From: Paraburkholderia monticola
GTDB taxonomy: Bacteria; Pseudomonadota; Gammaproteobacteria; Burkholderiales; Burkholderiaceae
Direction of reading: 5' to 3'
NCBI RefSeq assembly: GCF_001580545.1
Contig: NZ_LRBG01000007.1
Span: 158,230-222,229, forward strand
Length of the DNA stretch: 64,000 nucleotides
Part shown: positions 62,599-64,000 of the stretch, piece by piece
Position numbering within the stretch: position 1 is the first letter of the stretch
Layout of the letters: every line of letters starts with the position of its first letter
Program-made: the position numbers and the translations under genes
The notes under the pieces: generated by a model
Told to the model about the DNA's origin: nothing
What the model saw: the letters and a program-made list of their open reading frames with translations, nothing else
The model's database searches: none

Positions 62599-62666
62599 AG
62601 AACGGACAACAATAGGTCGTCGAGACGGGCGGAAAATATGATCTCGGTCACGAAACAGAAGGTTTG

Positions 62667-63665
62667 ATGGACACGCTACAAAATATGCGAGTGTTCGTGC
62701 GCGTGGTGGAAGCCGGTAGCTTCACCGCGGCCGCACAATCGCTGAATTCAACGACCGGCGCGATGTCTCGCGCGGTCTCGGAGCTTGAAGCACATTTGCG
62801 CACGCGCCTGCTGAATCGCTCGACGCGGCGGCTTGCACTCACCACCGCCGGCGAGCGCTATCTGAAGCGATCGCAGCAGATTCTCGCCGATGTCGATATT
62901 GCGGAAGAAGAAGCGAGTTGCGCGCATGAACGGCCGACCGGCGCGCTGCGCATGCATAGCTTTGCCAGCATCGGGCAGCATTACATCCTGCCCGCCATTT
63001 CGCGTTATCGCGCGCTTTATCCGGATGTGTCGGTGGAGTTGACGTTGTCGCAGCGCATGCCCGATCTGTTCGAAGGCAGCGCCGATGTTGCTGTGATCGG
63101 TGCGTCGTCGCTGCCGAATTCGGACCTCGTATCGTTTCCATTGGGGGCGACGTTCAGCATCCTGTGCGCATCGCCGGCCTACGTGCGCTCACACGGCGCG
63201 CCGCAAAGGCCGACTGACCTCGCGAATCACGAGTGTCTGATCCTTCATACGCCGGCGTTTCCGCCACACGAATGGACGCTCGACGGCCCGAATGGCAGCG
63301 AGTTGATGGAAGTCGACGGACCGGTCCATGTGAACATCGCCGAATCATTGATCGTCGCGATCCGCGAAGGAATGGGCATCGGCATGGTGCCGCTTTACGC
63401 CGCCGTCTCGGGATTGCTCGATGGAACGCTGGTGCGTGTATTGCCGGAATATACGCTGCAGAAGACGACTATTTATGCGCTATATCCGTCGCGCAAGTTC
63501 ATCGATGCAAAGACGCGCACTTGGGTCGAATTCCTGCGCTCGCATCTACCGAAGGTTATAGCCCGCGACGAAGCACTGCTTGCTGAGGTCGGGCAAATGG
63601 GCGCCATGGAGAGGCTCGTCAAGGTTGACGCTAGCCTTGGGCATGGGAGCGGAGATCTGGAGTAG
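62667..63665 (+). CDS. LysR family transcriptional regulator
   Basis: This 332-residue regulator has a winged helix (MRVFVRVVEAGSFTAAAQSLNSTTGAMSRAVSELE, about residues 7-42) and a LysR effector domain starting near residue 90. It belongs to the CrgA/DsdC-like group that opens MDTLQNMRVF. AGAAGG precedes the ATG. It diverges from the FUSC exporter gene and probably controls it. A C-terminal tail of about 30 residues is longer than usual. Confidence 0.9.
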   Translation: MDTLQNMRVFVRVVEAGSFTAAAQSLNSTTGAMSRAVSELEAHLRTRLLNRSTRRLALTTAGERYLKRSQQILADVDIAEEEASCAHERPTGALRMHSFASIGQHYILPAISRYRALYPDVSVELTLSQRMPDLFEGSADVAVIGASSLPNSDLVSFPLGATFSILCASPAYVRSHGAPQRPTDLANHECLILHTPAFPPHEWTLDGPNGSELMEVDGPVHVNIAESLIVAIREGMGIGMVPLYAAVSGLLDGTLVRVLPEYTLQKTTIYALYPSRKFIDAKTRTWVEFLRSHLPKVIARDEALLAEVGQMGAMERLVKVDASLGHGSGDLE

Positions 63666-63820
63666 CAGCCGGAAGGGACTCGACGCTTGTCTGAGTGCAG
63701 GTATATGCGCATACAAGCGTCGGGGAAACACGCGACGTTTTTGATGGTGACCGCTTGCCGCTACGTTTTTTTCACTGGGCTCTGTCGAGCATACTGCTGT
63801 CGATAACGGCTGCGTAAACG

Positions 63821-63852
63821 CAAAAACCCCACCCTGGAAGGGGTGGGGTTTC
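63821..63852 (-). terminator. rRNA operon terminator
   Basis: AACCCCACCCC and GGGTGGGGTT form a strong stem on the minus strand just after the 5S gene, followed by TTTGCG. The T tract is short, but the place and stem strength fit the rRNA operon terminator. Confidence 0.8.
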
Positions 63853-63866
63853 TGACTGGGTAAGGA

Positions 63867-63981
63867 GCCTGACGATTACCTACTTTCACACGGGCAATCC
63901 GCACTATCATCGGCGTGGAGTCGTTTCACGGTCCTGTTCGGGATGGGAAGGGGTGGGACCGACTCGCTATGGTCATCAGGC
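63867..63981 (-). rRNA. rrf: 5S ribosomal RNA
   Basis: The minus strand reads TGCCTGATGACCATAGCGAG at the start, with CCCATCCCGAACAGGACCG in the middle and GTAATCGTCAGGC at the end; the two ends pair to form helix I. This is a complete betaproteobacterial 5S gene of about 115 nt. It is the last gene of an rRNA operon read leftwards; the 23S and 16S genes would lie to the right of the window. Confidence 0.95.
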
Positions 63982-64000
63982 ATGAGGGGTTGCTGCGTCG

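Noticed and set aside
1..64000. CRISPR array, prophage, insertion sequence or tRNA
   Set aside because: I looked for repeats with regular spacing, transposase or integrase motifs and tRNA clover leaves and recognised none; weak tRNA-like folds could still be missed without a covariance search.

Overview
The window is GC-rich chromosomal DNA from a betaproteobacterium of the Burkholderiaceae, most likely Paraburkholderia or Burkholderia in the broad sense. Support comes from the codon bias, the 5S rRNA at the right edge, the complete mdcABCDEGH set and the general gene content. This is recognition from the sequence alone, not a database match. I saw no transposase, integrase, phage gene, CRISPR array or tRNA. 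The region looks like stable, metabolically versatile chromosome.

Layout, left to right. (1) 1-4410: tail of a polar amino acid ABC importer (binding protein, two permeases, ATPase) ending in a HutC-like GntR repressor, with a second HutC-like repressor facing it. (2) 4523-6810: membrane methyltransferase, arylamine N-acetyltransferase and a secreted low-complexity protein. (3) 6989-15059: a Fur box and promoter lead an iron operon of OprB-type porin, secreted beta-propeller, Tat-exported EfeB-like Dyp peroxidase and FbpABC-type ferric importer. (4) 15083-16975: LysR regulator divergent from an EamA exporter. (5) 16995-25607: MFS carrier divergent from an FCD-GntR regulator and the full malonate decarboxylase operon. 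(6) 26037-29804: hybrid sensor kinase, NarL-type response regulator and two tiny secreted peptides that share a C-terminal Cys-pair signature. (7) 29960-38949: exported alpha/beta hydrolase, an OccR/NocR-like LysR regulator, and a divergent operon with a polyamine/opine-type ABC importer, a three-subunit HcnABC/opine-oxidase-like dehydrogenase and a RidA protein. (8) 39443-47633 and to 48062: lone methyltransferase, P-type ATPase with PPK2 kinase, LysR plus three short-chain dehydrogenases, and a DUF2784 membrane protein. (9) 48070-53053: galactofuranose-type sugar importer ytfQ-ytfR-ytfT-yjfF, with a terminator-like hairpin after the binding-protein gene. (10) 53235-63665: AlkB-like dioxygenase, RutE-like nitroreductase, His-rich membrane protein, metallophosphoesterase, MgtC family protein with a long leader, GlsB-type membrane protein, acetate/succinate CoA-transferase, a third Cys-pair peptide, a FUSC exporter and a divergent LysR regulator. 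(11) Right edge: terminator and 5S rRNA of an rRNA operon read leftward; its 23S and 16S genes would lie beyond the window.

Most units are uptake-plus-catabolism modules with a local regulator next to a divergent promoter. The parts most worth a second look are the secreted Cys-pair peptide family, placed next to a two-component system with a shared 11-bp upstream element; the Fur-led porin/propeller/DyP/FbpABC iron operon; and the opine-oxidase-like operon.
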